Source: Aquabacterium sp. (lineage in GTDB: Bacteria > Pseudomonadota > Gammaproteobacteria > Burkholderiales > Burkholderiaceae_C). Taken from it: DNA of 41,704 nucleotides. Where the stretch lies: the NCBI GenBank assembly GCA_023150345.1, contig JAKLLB010000029.1, positions 1 through 41,704 of the forward strand, read 5' to 3'. The first letter of the stretch is position 1. Every line of letters starts with the position of its first letter. This document shows positions 7,469 through 14,767 of the stretch, in pieces. The translations under genes were made by a program, and so were the position numbers. Under the pieces are notes generated by a model, which saw nothing but the letters and a program-made list of their open reading frames with translations, had not been told where the DNA came from and searched no databases.

Positions 7469-8533
7469 TCAGGTGCGCGCCGCGCCGCGGCGGACGTCCA
7501 GCACGCTCCACTCGGCGCTGGCCTCCCGCACGCCTTCAAGCACCAGGCCCGCCGCCGCGAAGAGACGGACGAACTCCTCGAGGCTGCGCTCGCGGCCGCT
7601 CAGGCTCACCAGCATGTTCAGGTCGGTTCGCGCGACCTCGCGGTCGCGGGTCGAATGCCCAGGAGCCTCCGGACGAACACGCTCGATCACCATCAGCCTG
7701 GCCCGGCTCGACATCGCCTCGAGGCAGCGCGCGAGGAGGCGTCGGCAAGCCTCGTCGTCCCAGTTGTGGAGCACGCTCTTGAGGAGGTACATATCGGCCC
7801 CGCCGGCAACGCTGGCGAAGAAGTCTCCCTCCTCGACCCGGCAGCGGTCTGCCACGCCCCAGTCCGCCATCAGCGCACTTGCGCCTCGCAGCGCCACGGC
7901 CTGATCGAGCAGAACGCCATGCGCCTCCGTCGCCTGCCGCAGGACGGCGCCCAGCAATGCGCCTTGCCCGCCGCCGACATCGACCACCGACCGGACCGCC
8001 CGCAGTTCGAGCGCCGCCACCAGGGCGGGCGTGGCATGCCGGGTCAGCTCGACCATGGCGTGGTGGAACACCTCGCTGGCCCGTGCGTCGGAGGCCAGCG
8101 CCTGGTAGCCACCCATACCGTGGTGCCTCTCGGGCCAGCTGGCGCCAGTGCGCACGGCCTCGGGCAATTCCGCCAGGCGCTGCCACAGGCCTGAGCCGGC
8201 GTGCTGGGCCCAATGGTGCAAGGATTGCGACGCATCGCGGCACAGCAGTCGGCCCATGCCCGTCAGCCTCCAGTGTCCGGCGGGCACCGACTCGCACAGG
8301 TCCAGGGCCGCCATCGCGCGCAACAAGCGAAGCAAGGCATCGCCGTGGCAGCCACAGGCCGCCGCCAGTGCGAGCGCGTCGGCAGGCCGCTGCGACAACC
8401 GGTCCGGCAAGCCGAGCGCACAGGCCGTCCGGATGACCTGCGTCGTCCAGGCCCCGTTGATCATCGCCAGGAGACGGGCCGCATCCTCGGCCTGGGTCGA
8501 CGCGGTCGCGCCCGCTGTGCACGCGTGAACCAT
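7469..8533 (-). CDS. O-methyltransferase family 2 (plant-caffeate / hydroxyneurosporene type)
   Basis: A 354-aa protein with the two-part layout of family-2 O-methyltransferases: an N-terminal dimerisation winged helix (residues about 18-105) and a C-terminal Rossmann domain with VDVGGGQG (184-191) for SAM binding. LKSVLHNWDD (251-260) supplies the expected catalytic histidine, His256. Known members methylate hydroxyls of phenolics, carotenoids, polyketides or phenazines; the substrate here cannot be told. The ATG at 8533 is nine bases after the upstream Bug stop, implying one operon with it and the small membrane protein. The cargo's other methyltransferase (3226-4257) belongs to a different family. 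Confidence 0.88.
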   Translation of the reverse strand: MVHACTAGATASTQAEDAARLLAMINGAWTTQVIRTACALGLPDRLSQRPADALALAAACGCHGDALLRLLRAMAALDLCESVPAGHWRLTGMGRLLCRDASQSLHHWAQHAGSGLWQRLAELPEAVRTGASWPERHHGMGGYQALASDARASEVFHHAMVELTRHATPALVAALELRAVRSVVDVGGGQGALLGAVLRQATEAHGVLLDQAVALRGASALMADWGVADRCRVEEGDFFASVAGGADMYLLKSVLHNWDDEACRRLLARCLEAMSSRARLMVIERVRPEAPGHSTRDREVARTDLNMLVSLSGRERSLEEFVRLFAAAGLVLEGVREASAEWSVLDVRRGAART

Positions 8534-8542
8534 GCCCGGCTC

Positions 8543-9517
8543 CTAGTCGGCTTTCAGGCCCGCTTCACGGATCAGGCGTCCGAACCGGGCGTGCTCGTCG
8601 CCGATGAAGGCGCCGAACTCCGCGGGCGAGAGCTCGCCCGCCTCGGCACCAGCCGACGCGAAGAACTGCCGCCCTTCCTCGGACGCCGCCACGCGGTTGA
8701 TCTCGCGGTTCAGGCGTTCGAGCACGCTGCGCGGCGTGGCCGCGGGGGCCGCGATGCCCGTCCACCCGATGTACTCGTAGCCCTTGACACCGGCTTCGGC
8801 CATCGTCGGGACCTGCGGCCAGACCGGCGCCCGACGAGATCCGGAGACGGCCAACACGCGCAGCGCACCCGACTGCACATGCGGCCGCAGCGGGGTCAGC
8901 CCTTCGATCGCCCAGTCGACCTGCGAGCCGAGCAGCGCCGTCAGCAGCGCCCCGCCGCCCTTGAAGGGCACGTGGACGGCCTCGATTCCGGCCAGGCGCT
9001 TGAACTGCTCGGCCGCAAGGTGCGGCGGCGTGCCGTTGCCATTGGAGCCGTAGTTCATGGCCCCGGGCCGGGCCTGGGCGCGAGCCACCAGTTCCGCCAC
9101 CGATTGCAGCGGCGAGCCGGCCGGCACCACCAGCGCGAGTTGGCCGATGCCGAAGCGCGCCACCGGTGCGAAGTCGGTCAGCGGGTCGTAGCTCACCTTG
9201 GCGAACAGGTGCGGATTGATGGCTGCGATGCCCTGGTGCGTGAGCAGCAGCGTGTGGCCGTCCGGCGTGGCCCGCGCGACCAGCTCCGCGGCCAGGTTGC
9301 CGCCCGCCGCGGCGTTGTTCTCGACCACCACCGACTGGCCGAGCGCAGCACCGAGCCGTTCGGCCAGCCAGCGTGCGCGGATGTCGGTGACGCTGCCGGC
9401 GCCGCCGGCGATCAGGCGGACCGGGCGGGTCGGCCACTCGGCCGCCTGGGCCGGCCACGCAACGGTCGCCCAGCCCGCGGCGATCAGATTCAAGAAGTGG
9501 CGACGCTGCAGATTCAT
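8543..9517 (-). CDS. Bug-type substrate-binding protein, copy 2, with Tat-like leader
   Basis: A 324-aa Bug/TctC-family periplasmic receptor. Motifs include EWPTRPVRLIAGG at the N-terminus, ENNAAAGGNLAAELV, TPDGHTLLL and NYGSNGNGTPPHLAAE. The leader contains a twin arginine (LQRRHFLNLI) before a short hydrophobic segment ending PAQA, so export could be by Tat. The ATG at 9517 is preceded by AGGGAG; the frame is open upstream but that part has no family similarity. First gene of a three-gene operon, divergent from LysR copy 2. As with copy 1, no TctAB partners are present. Confidence 0.9.
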   Translation of the reverse strand: MNLQRRHFLNLIAAGWATVAWPAQAAEWPTRPVRLIAGGAGSVTDIRARWLAERLGAALGQSVVVENNAAAGGNLAAELVARATPDGHTLLLTHQGIAAINPHLFAKVSYDPLTDFAPVARFGIGQLALVVPAGSPLQSVAELVARAQARPGAMNYGSNGNGTPPHLAAEQFKRLAGIEAVHVPFKGGGALLTALLGSQVDWAIEGLTPLRPHVQSGALRVLAVSGSRRAPVWPQVPTMAEAGVKGYEYIGWTGIAAPAATPRSVLERLNREINRVAASEEGRQFFASAGAEAGELSPAEFGAFIGDEHARFGRLIREAGLKAD

Positions 9518-9558
9518 GGGAACTCCCTGGTCATCCGATGGTGTGAATCTAGGCGGCG

Positions 9559-9587
9559 AACGCCCGGACCGGAATGCTCCGGGCGTT
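9559..9587. promoter_or_regulatory. Perfect 10-base inverted repeat in the divergent promoter region
   Basis: AACGCCCGGA (9559-9568) and TCCGGGCGTT (9578-9587) are exact reverse complements with a nine-base spacer. It lies between the divergent Bug and LysR genes, nearer the Bug start. Could be an operator or an mRNA leader hairpin for the Bug transcript. Confidence 0.6.
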
Positions 9588-9596
9588 GGCACACCT

Positions 9597-9613
9597 TTCA
9601 ACCGATGGTTGAA
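9597..9613. promoter_or_regulatory. LysR-type operator: palindrome TTCAACC-GAT-GGTTGAA
   Basis: A perfect seven-base palindrome with a three-base centre, positioned 37 bases before the LysR start at 9651 and 79 bases from the divergent Bug start. It contains the T-N11-A arrangement typical of LysR-family sites, so it is the best candidate for the recognition site of the adjacent regulator. Binding is inferred, not shown. Confidence 0.6.
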
Positions 9614-9650
9614 TGCCGGAGACTTCGTGCCAGCGTGACAGAGGAACCCC

Positions 9651-10646
9651 ATGGACCACCTTCGTGCGATCCGTTACTTCGCCTCCGCGGTCGAGGGCGC
9701 AAGCCTGTCGGCGGCGGCGCGCCGGCATGGCGTCAGCGTGGCCGCCGTCGCCAAGCTGATCGGCGCCCTCGAGGCCGACATGAAGATCCAGTTGCTGGCG
9801 CGCAGCGCCAGTGGTGTCGCGGCCACGGTACCGGGGCGTGCGTTCCTGGAGATGTCCAGGCCGGCCCTGGAGCAGCTGGACGACGCCATGGAGCAGGCCG
9901 CGGCCTCGGCCACCAAGGCGCAGGGAACGGTGGTCGTCGGCATTCAGCCGGTCATCGCCCAGGAAGTCCTGACGGCCGCGCTGCCCAAGTTCTGCGCGCT
10001 GTATCCCGACATCCAGATCGACGTGCGCTACTTCATGACCATGAACGAGCTGCAGGACCGCAGCCTGGATGCGATGCTCGTGATGGGCTGGCCGCAACAT
10101 GTCGGCGATCTGGTGGCGCGACCGCTCGGTGCGACGACATTCGTCGTCGTCGCATCACCCGGCTACTGGGCCGCGCACGGAACTCCGAAGCACCCGGCGG
10201 ACCTCGAGGATCACAACTGCCTGTGCATCCGCTCCAACACCGGTTCGGTGATGGACCTGTGGCACTTCAGGCGCGGCGCCGAACGGGTCTCGGTGGCGGC
10301 GCGGGGTTCGTTCATCGTCGACAACGCCCATCGCGACATGGTGCGCGACATGGTGCTGTCCGGCGTCGGGGTGGCACGTCTGCTCGACTGGCACCAGCGC
10401 CCGGGACGCGAGGTGGCGCGTGGCCTGCTGGTGCCGGCGTTGACCGACTGGGTCGTCGACGAAGTGCCGCCCGTCAATCTCCTGTACGCCCCCAGCGTTC
10501 GGCGCACGCCGCGCGTGCGCGTCTTCCTCGACTGGGTGGTGCAATTGTTCGCCGAGGTCGAGCGTGATCGCGTCAAACCTCTTCCCGCTACCGACATGCC
10601 GCGGTGGGCGAAGATGAAGCGTCGGCGCGCCTCGGAAACCAGCTAG
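9651..10646 (+). CDS. LysR-family transcriptional regulator (cargo copy 2)
   Basis: A 331-aa LysR regulator: N-terminal winged helix (MDHLRAIRYF, SLSAAARRHGVSVAAVAKLI, residues 2-60) plus a C-terminal effector domain. A ribosome site (GAGGAA) lies a few bases upstream of the ATG. It is divergent from the Bug/O-methyltransferase/small membrane protein operon and shares with it a 133-base region holding two perfect palindromes, so it very likely controls that operon and itself. It resembles the LysR at 4275 in both domains (for example PADLEDHNCL here against PRDLADHNCL there). A short inverted repeat (10650-10670) just after the stop may help termination. Confidence 0.9.
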   Translation: MDHLRAIRYFASAVEGASLSAAARRHGVSVAAVAKLIGALEADMKIQLLARSASGVAATVPGRAFLEMSRPALEQLDDAMEQAAASATKAQGTVVVGIQPVIAQEVLTAALPKFCALYPDIQIDVRYFMTMNELQDRSLDAMLVMGWPQHVGDLVARPLGATTFVVVASPGYWAAHGTPKHPADLEDHNCLCIRSNTGSVMDLWHFRRGAERVSVAARGSFIVDNAHRDMVRDMVLSGVGVARLLDWHQRPGREVARGLLVPALTDWVVDEVPPVNLLYAPSVRRTPRVRVFLDWVVQLFAEVERDRVKPLPATDMPRWAKMKRRRASETS

Positions 10647-10910
10647 ACGTCGCGGCAACGGACTCCGCGAGACCGGTCGTCCGGGATGACAACTCCTCGA
10701 AGCGTCGATGTTCGAGAGTGGCCGGCACTTTGAGCGCGAGCGACCGCTGTGCGGACGGCCAACGAGAAGTCCCCGGGTTGATCCGAAAGGCAGCTTCGGA
10801 GAACCGCGAGCGGCGGCTGAGGGTCGTCAGGATGTCATGCTCGACGCGGCCCGACCGTCCGCTGTCCGGGCGTTGCCGACTTTGGACGCGAACCGATGGA
10901 GGAGCGGCGT
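10647..10910. other. Non-coding stretch at the right edge of the cargo
   Basis: These 264 bases between LysR copy 2 and trbC contain no credible gene. An inverted repeat TCGCGG/CCGCGA (10650-10670) follows the LysR stop. The right cargo boundary must lie in here; I see no transposon end. Confidence 0.4.
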
Positions 10911-11612
10911 CTACCGCTTCGGCTGAGCTGAACCCTGCGAGCGCCGACTCAGGTACTGCATCGCATAGTCCAGGGTCACATCTCCAGCAACCTTCACAGA
11001 CTGCCGGGGCGAACCACACACGCGGGATGTACAGGCTTCCGTCCCTGCGCGTTCCATGACTAGGACGAATGTCGGCGTCCTCGTGATCCCATAGCGATCG
11101 AATGCTTCCGGATCGATCTGGACGGCAACACGGCGGCCGCCGATTAGCGCCTGCATGCGGGTCACCGTGTCTCTGATCGATCCGTTGACCAACCCCCGCA
11201 GCACGAGCGTCGCGCCCGCCCGCGCTGCCTGGTCGACTAAGCGCTGGAGCGTCGCCTCCGGCATCGCGAAGCTCACGAAGATCAGCACCTTCGGCCCTGC
11301 CTTGCCCGGAGCCATCGCCGATGCATGAGCTCCGTTCTGCACGTCGAAGCCCTTGGAGATGGCCTCGAGGTCGATGGGCATGCGGGTCGCCGGCTGCGGA
11401 AGGCTCTCGATGCGCGGTGTACCCGGAACCGGCACCTTCGCCAGCTCAGCCTCGGTCGGCATCCGATGCTGCTGGCGTGCGCGCTCTATGTCGGCGTCGG
11501 TGACGGCAGGTGGCGTCGCCGGGGCACCCAGCACGCTGCTGGCAAGAAGGAGCGCGGCGACCCCGGCGCCGAGCGCCCGGCCGATGAGCGTGGCCCTGTC
11601 AGTAGCCCACAC
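10911..11612 (-). CDS. trbC: TrbC, F-type pilin assembly protein
   Basis: A 233-aa periplasmic protein with a signal peptide (ALLLASSVLGAPA) and the F-type TrbC domain: PKVLIFVSFAMPEATLQRLVDQAARAGATLVLRGL, then a strand pattern reminiscent of thioredoxin folds ending TRTPTFVLV. TrbC acts with TraW in F-pilus assembly; some elements carry a TraW-TrbC fusion, here they are separate. The GTG start at 11612 overlaps the traU stop by 14 bases. In most F-type clusters traN follows directly, but here 7.6 kb of cargo intervenes, so trbC ends the operon. Confidence 0.88.
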   Translation of the reverse strand: MWATDRATLIGRALGAGVAALLLASSVLGAPATPPAVTDADIERARQQHRMPTEAELAKVPVPGTPRIESLPQPATRMPIDLEAISKGFDVQNGAHASAMAPGKAGPKVLIFVSFAMPEATLQRLVDQAARAGATLVLRGLVNGSIRDTVTRMQALIGGRRVAVQIDPEAFDRYGITRTPTFVLVMERAGTEACTSRVCGSPRQSVKVAGDVTLDYAMQYLSRRSQGSAQPKR

Positions 11613-12678
11613 AGCAGTTCCTCTTCCGAAACAGCATGAACGCGAAGTCCTCGCCGCGCACCGGGTACTCCTTGCCGGCGCCCCAGACGATGGTGCTGCG
11701 GCCGAAGGGCTGGCAGCAGCGGCCGCCGTCCTTGGCGGTGTTGGCCACCGGGTAGGTCAGCTGGGTCTTGTAGGCGGTCTTGTCCATGGCCGGCAGGAAG
11801 TAGGGCCCGCACAGGCCTGGCCGGCCATGCCAGCCCCAGGCCAGCAGCTCGCGGTGCATCTTGGCGGTCAGCCGCTGCGCGATGAGGGCGGCCGTTCGCA
11901 CGCCACCCATGTGGTACGGGACGTGGCCATCGAAGGGGTAGATGCCGCCCTGGCAGCCGGCGCACCAGAACATCTCGGCGATGCCGAAGCCCGCGGTCGC
12001 GGCCACGCAATCGGCCGCGCAGGCCGCCACCGCCACCGGGTTGGCGAACAGCACGCCCTCGGGGTTGAGGATGAGGGTCAGCTCGTCGTCGTTCCACAGC
12101 GGGTCCACCTCAGTCAGGTAGGCCAGGTCGAACGAGCCCCGCTCCAGGCACGGGAAGTCGGTCACCACCTCCAGCCAGTACAGAACTGGGTTCACGTAGA
12201 AGTGCGCCTGGTAAAAGCTGCCGCCGTCGCCATCGCCTTCAGGGCGTGTGAACCTTGCCGCCGCCGGCGCCGGGATGCCTGGGTCGAGGTCGATGCCGCC
12301 CAGCGACGCCAGGCAGAACGGCTTGCGCACGGCCTCCACGTGCCGGGCCGGCTCCCAGAACCCGATCGACAGGCCGATGGTGGGGTTCACGCCGCAGCTG
12401 CAGACCGGGTTGGACGGGTTGGGGATGTCCTCCTGCCCATCGAAATTGGCGATCGTGGCGCTGCCGATGCTGATCGGCAGGATGCAGCTCCAGCAGATCT
12501 CGGTGATCGGGTTGGGGAAGCGGCCAGTGCAGGTCAGGCTGTCGGCGGCCTGCGCGGGCGCTGCCCAGGGCAGGGCGGCAGCCAGCAACGCGCGGGCAAG
12601 CACCTGGCTGGCCCATCGGCGAAGCGCGGGCATCGTCTGTGCGGCAAGCCAGCGGATCAGGGCGGGCAGGGTGGTCAT
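11599..12678 (-). CDS. traU: TraU, F-type conjugation protein
   Basis: A 359-aa cysteine-rich periplasmic protein with a signal peptide ending PAQA (about residue 44). The family signature is strong: TGRFPNPITEICWSCILPI near the mature N-terminus, CGVNPTIGLSIGFWEPAR, the cysteine pairs around MFWCAGCQGGIYPF, and GRCCQPFGRSTIVWG near the end. TraU is needed for DNA transfer more than for pilus formation in F. The ATG overlaps the traW stop as ATGA; the trbC start overlaps its 3' end. Confidence 0.93.
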   Translation of the reverse strand: MTTLPALIRWLAAQTMPALRRWASQVLARALLAAALPWAAPAQAADSLTCTGRFPNPITEICWSCILPISIGSATIANFDGQEDIPNPSNPVCSCGVNPTIGLSIGFWEPARHVEAVRKPFCLASLGGIDLDPGIPAPAAARFTRPEGDGDGGSFYQAHFYVNPVLYWLEVVTDFPCLERGSFDLAYLTEVDPLWNDDELTLILNPEGVLFANPVAVAACAADCVAATAGFGIAEMFWCAGCQGGIYPFDGHVPYHMGGVRTAALIAQRLTAKMHRELLAWGWHGRPGLCGPYFLPAMDKTAYKTQLTYPVANTAKDGGRCCQPFGRSTIVWGAGKEYPVRGEDFAFMLFRKRNCCVGY

Positions 12679-13349
12679 TGCACGAGCACCTCGTCGACGC
12701 GCAGGCGCATGCCTTCCTGCGAGACCAGGGCGGGCACCTGCCTGATGCCGAAACGGCGGGTCAGCGTCCCCTGCTGGTCGTAGTACACCGGTACGCGCCA
12801 GGCCTTCATCAGGTCCAGGTACGAGCCACCGGTCAGGATGGGCTTGACCTTGCCGTCGTAGCGCGCGATCAGCTCGCGGGCCCGAGCGACCTGTCGTCCG
12901 TCACGGGCATCGAAGAACAGCAGCCGCTTGGACAGCGACACCACCTCCAGCGGGTTCTTGCGCGTTCCGGCCGGGAACAGCAGCCGGCCCTGCGCATCGA
13001 CGATGTTGCGGTCGAGCGTGAAGGTCGGATCGATGGTCCAGGACCGTGCAGTCTCGGTGCTTCGTACGCCCTCGACCGGGGCGGGCTGGCGTACTGCGGC
13101 CACACCGCGGTTGCGGGCCTCGTCGATCAGACGCTGCAGTTCACCCGTGCGTTCCTTGTCGCGCAGGCGCTGCTGGATGAACTCCAGCAGGTGGGGCTCG
13201 GCAATGCCGTAGGTCGGGCCGATGGTCCCCAGGTCCACGGCGTGGGCGGCCGTGCTCAGGATCGTTGCGACGACCGCCAGCAGGCACTGAATGACGCGCG
13301 CCGCCGGGCTGGTGCAACCTGCCCGAGGCATTGGCAGGTCGAACTTCAC
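12675..13349 (-). CDS. traW: TraW, F-type pilus assembly protein
   Basis: The frame is open far upstream, but the TraW homology begins with a signal peptide at CLLAVVATILSTAAHA, followed by VDLGTIGPTYGIAEPHLLEFIQ, the classic TraW opening. The domain continues with FPAGTRKNPLEVV and LLFFDARDGRQVARA and ends with RRFGIRQVPALV. I prefer the GTG at 13349 because it overlaps the upstream stop as GTGA, giving 224 residues; ATGs at 13370 and 13331 are alternatives. TraW is periplasmic and works with TrbC and TraU in pilus assembly. Confidence 0.88.
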   Translation of the reverse strand: MKFDLPMPRAGCTSPAARVIQCLLAVVATILSTAAHAVDLGTIGPTYGIAEPHLLEFIQQRLRDKERTGELQRLIDEARNRGVAAVRQPAPVEGVRSTETARSWTIDPTFTLDRNIVDAQGRLLFPAGTRKNPLEVVSLSKRLLFFDARDGRQVARARELIARYDGKVKPILTGGSYLDLMKAWRVPVYYDQQGTLTRRFGIRQVPALVSQEGMRLRVDEVLVQ

Positions 13350-13756
13350 CTTGCCGCCTTCCGGGTGCATGAGACCTGCTCGCCCAGCCGGGTCAGGCCC
13401 GGCCCGTCCTGGAGGTGGCTGGCCCGGATCATCGCCATCAGTAGCGGATCGCCGTCTCCTTCCGCCATCGCCTGTCGAAGCTCGCGGCTCGAAAGACTCC
13501 GGCGGCACCGGCGCTCGTGCGCCTGCAGATAGGCCTGCGCCCCTTGGTGTGCCGCAGGGGAGATCTGCTGGAGCAGCGCAAGGTAGTCGGCCATCGGCAC
13601 CTCGCCCGTGACGGCCAGCTCGGACGGTGTCTGTGCCAGAGCCGGCAAGGCCACAGCGAACGCGGTCACGGCGACAAGGGACGCCAAAGTGGCCCGGGAG
13701 GTCAGTCGGGCCAGGTGACGGGGCACCGGCCAACGCAGCATCGGATGCGGATCCAT
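13346..13756 (-). CDS. Small exported protein of the transfer operon, unknown function
   Basis: A 136-aa protein with a hydrophobic signal peptide (TLASLVAVTAFAVALPALA, residues about 24-42) and a mature part rich in alanine, arginine and glutamine, mostly helical in appearance, with two cysteines. It sits nine bases after the S26 peptidase gene and overlaps traW by four bases, so it belongs to the transfer operon. No family is recognised. A position between the peptidase and traW suggests a periplasmic accessory of pilus assembly, but this is context only. Confidence 0.72.
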   Translation of the reverse strand: MDPHPMLRWPVPRHLARLTSRATLASLVAVTAFAVALPALAQTPSELAVTGEVPMADYLALLQQISPAAHQGAQAYLQAHERRCRRSLSSRELRQAMAEGDGDPLLMAMIRASHLQDGPGLTRLGEQVSCTRKAAR

Positions 13757-13765
13757 GGCAGCCCC

Positions 13766-14308
13766 TCAGAACAGCGGCACCACGGTGCCCAACACCTGCT
13801 CGGCCCGCACGAGCCCGCTGCTGCGGTAGCGCGAATCGAACGAGTCCGGGCCGGTGCCCTGCACGTAGTAGTGGCCCGGCGGGATCACCGTCGGCGCAAT
13901 CGGCTCCAGCGGGCGCCGGTCGAAGGCCTGGGCCTTGGCCGTGCCGACGACGACACCGTTGACCGACACCGTGCGGCCGTACACCGTCACCACGTCGCCC
14001 GGCAGGCCGCGCACGACCTTGAAGAACGGCTGACCGTCCAGTCCGGGGTACGTGGCTCGCGCCTCGCCTGCAAACGAGAAGATGACGAACTCGCCGCGCT
14101 GCAGCGGATGCTCGCCGTGCTGCAGCCATGCCACCCGGTAGGGCAGGCTGCCCGTCCAGTTGAACAGGACCGGCACCCGCGGTGTCGGGTCGATGAAGAG
14201 CCGCGTGTAGGCAAAGGTCCAGATCGCGAAGACCGGCAGGTAGATGTACCAGCGTCGCCGCATGTGCGCCGCAAAGTCGATGGACTGGGTGCGAAGGCTG
14301 CGCTTCAT
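13766..14308 (-). CDS. trhF: S26-family signal peptidase of the transfer system (TrhF/TraF-RP4 type)
   Basis: A 180-aa inner-membrane serine peptidase. One N-terminal helix (residues about 20-38) is followed by NWTGSLPYRV, where Ser54 is the expected nucleophile, and FFKVVRGLPGD, where Lys97 is the expected general base. The C-terminal YYVQGTGPDSFDSRYRSSG box completes the S26C pattern. Family members process conjugative pilins or other transfer substrates; the pilin precursor encoded at 22324 has a long leader that could be a substrate. The start overlaps the trbI stop as ATGA. Confidence 0.85.
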   Translation of the reverse strand: MKRSLRTQSIDFAAHMRRRWYIYLPVFAIWTFAYTRLFIDPTPRVPVLFNWTGSLPYRVAWLQHGEHPLQRGEFVIFSFAGEARATYPGLDGQPFFKVVRGLPGDVVTVYGRTVSVNGVVVGTAKAQAFDRRPLEPIAPTVIPPGHYYVQGTGPDSFDSRYRSSGLVRAEQVLGTVVPLF

Positions 14309-14751
14309 CGGGCCTCCTGGGGGTCGTTCCTGTAGGGTGTCTGGGGATGGCCCAGCTTCTGCTGCAGCAGTGCCGTCAGATCGACGGTCCGCGGTGTCCG
14401 GCCGGCCACGGCGCTCTTCAGCACCACCAGGCAGGCGCAGTCGCGCGGCAGTTCCTCCAGCGCCGCCGGCAGCCGCTGCGAGAAGCTCCGGGCCAGCGCA
14501 AACGCCTTCTCGCGGTCAGCGTCGGTGGTGGCGCGGGTCAGGAGCTGGGTGAACTCGGCCTCCTTCTGCCGATACACCTCGCCGACATCGACGACGCCGA
14601 CGCGCTGGGCCGGACGCACCACCGCGCGGTCGTAGGCGGCCAGCGTGCCCAGCACGATCAGCAGAGCGAACGCCGCATGTAGGAGGATGGGCACCATGCC
14701 CACAGGTCCGGCCAAGGGTTGGCGAGGACTGGCGCTGGCGTCGACGTCCAT
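14305..14751 (-). CDS. trbI: TrbI, F-type transfer protein
   Basis: A 148-aa bitopic inner-membrane protein with one helix (residues about 18-40) and a periplasmic part opening VGVVDVGEVYRQKEAEFT, the signature of F-type TrbI. The remaining part is helical and includes FALARSFSQRLPAALEELPRDCACLVV. In F, TrbI affects pilus outgrowth and retraction. It starts 16 bases after traC and overlaps the peptidase gene by four bases. Not to be confused with the VirB10-type TrbI of IncP plasmids. Confidence 0.82.
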   Translation of the reverse strand: MDVDASASPRQPLAGPVGMVPILLHAAFALLIVLGTLAAYDRAVVRPAQRVGVVDVGEVYRQKEAEFTQLLTRATTDADREKAFALARSFSQRLPAALEELPRDCACLVVLKSAVAGRTPRTVDLTALLQQKLGHPQTPYRNDPQEAR

Positions 14752-14767
14752 GGGAGCCTCGCCAAAG

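Noticed and set aside
8201-10567. Plus-strand open frame of 788 codons spanning the Bug gene and LysR copy 2
   Set aside because: It crosses two well-supported genes and their intergenic palindromes and has no domain features.
3329-10910. Insertion sequence or transposon carrying the cargo
   Set aside because: No transposase, integrase or terminal inverted repeats were seen at either edge.
12675-14129. A 484-aa protein including TraW
   Set aside because: The first 260 codons run through the peptidase and the 136-aa gene in another frame; TraW begins at its own signal peptide.
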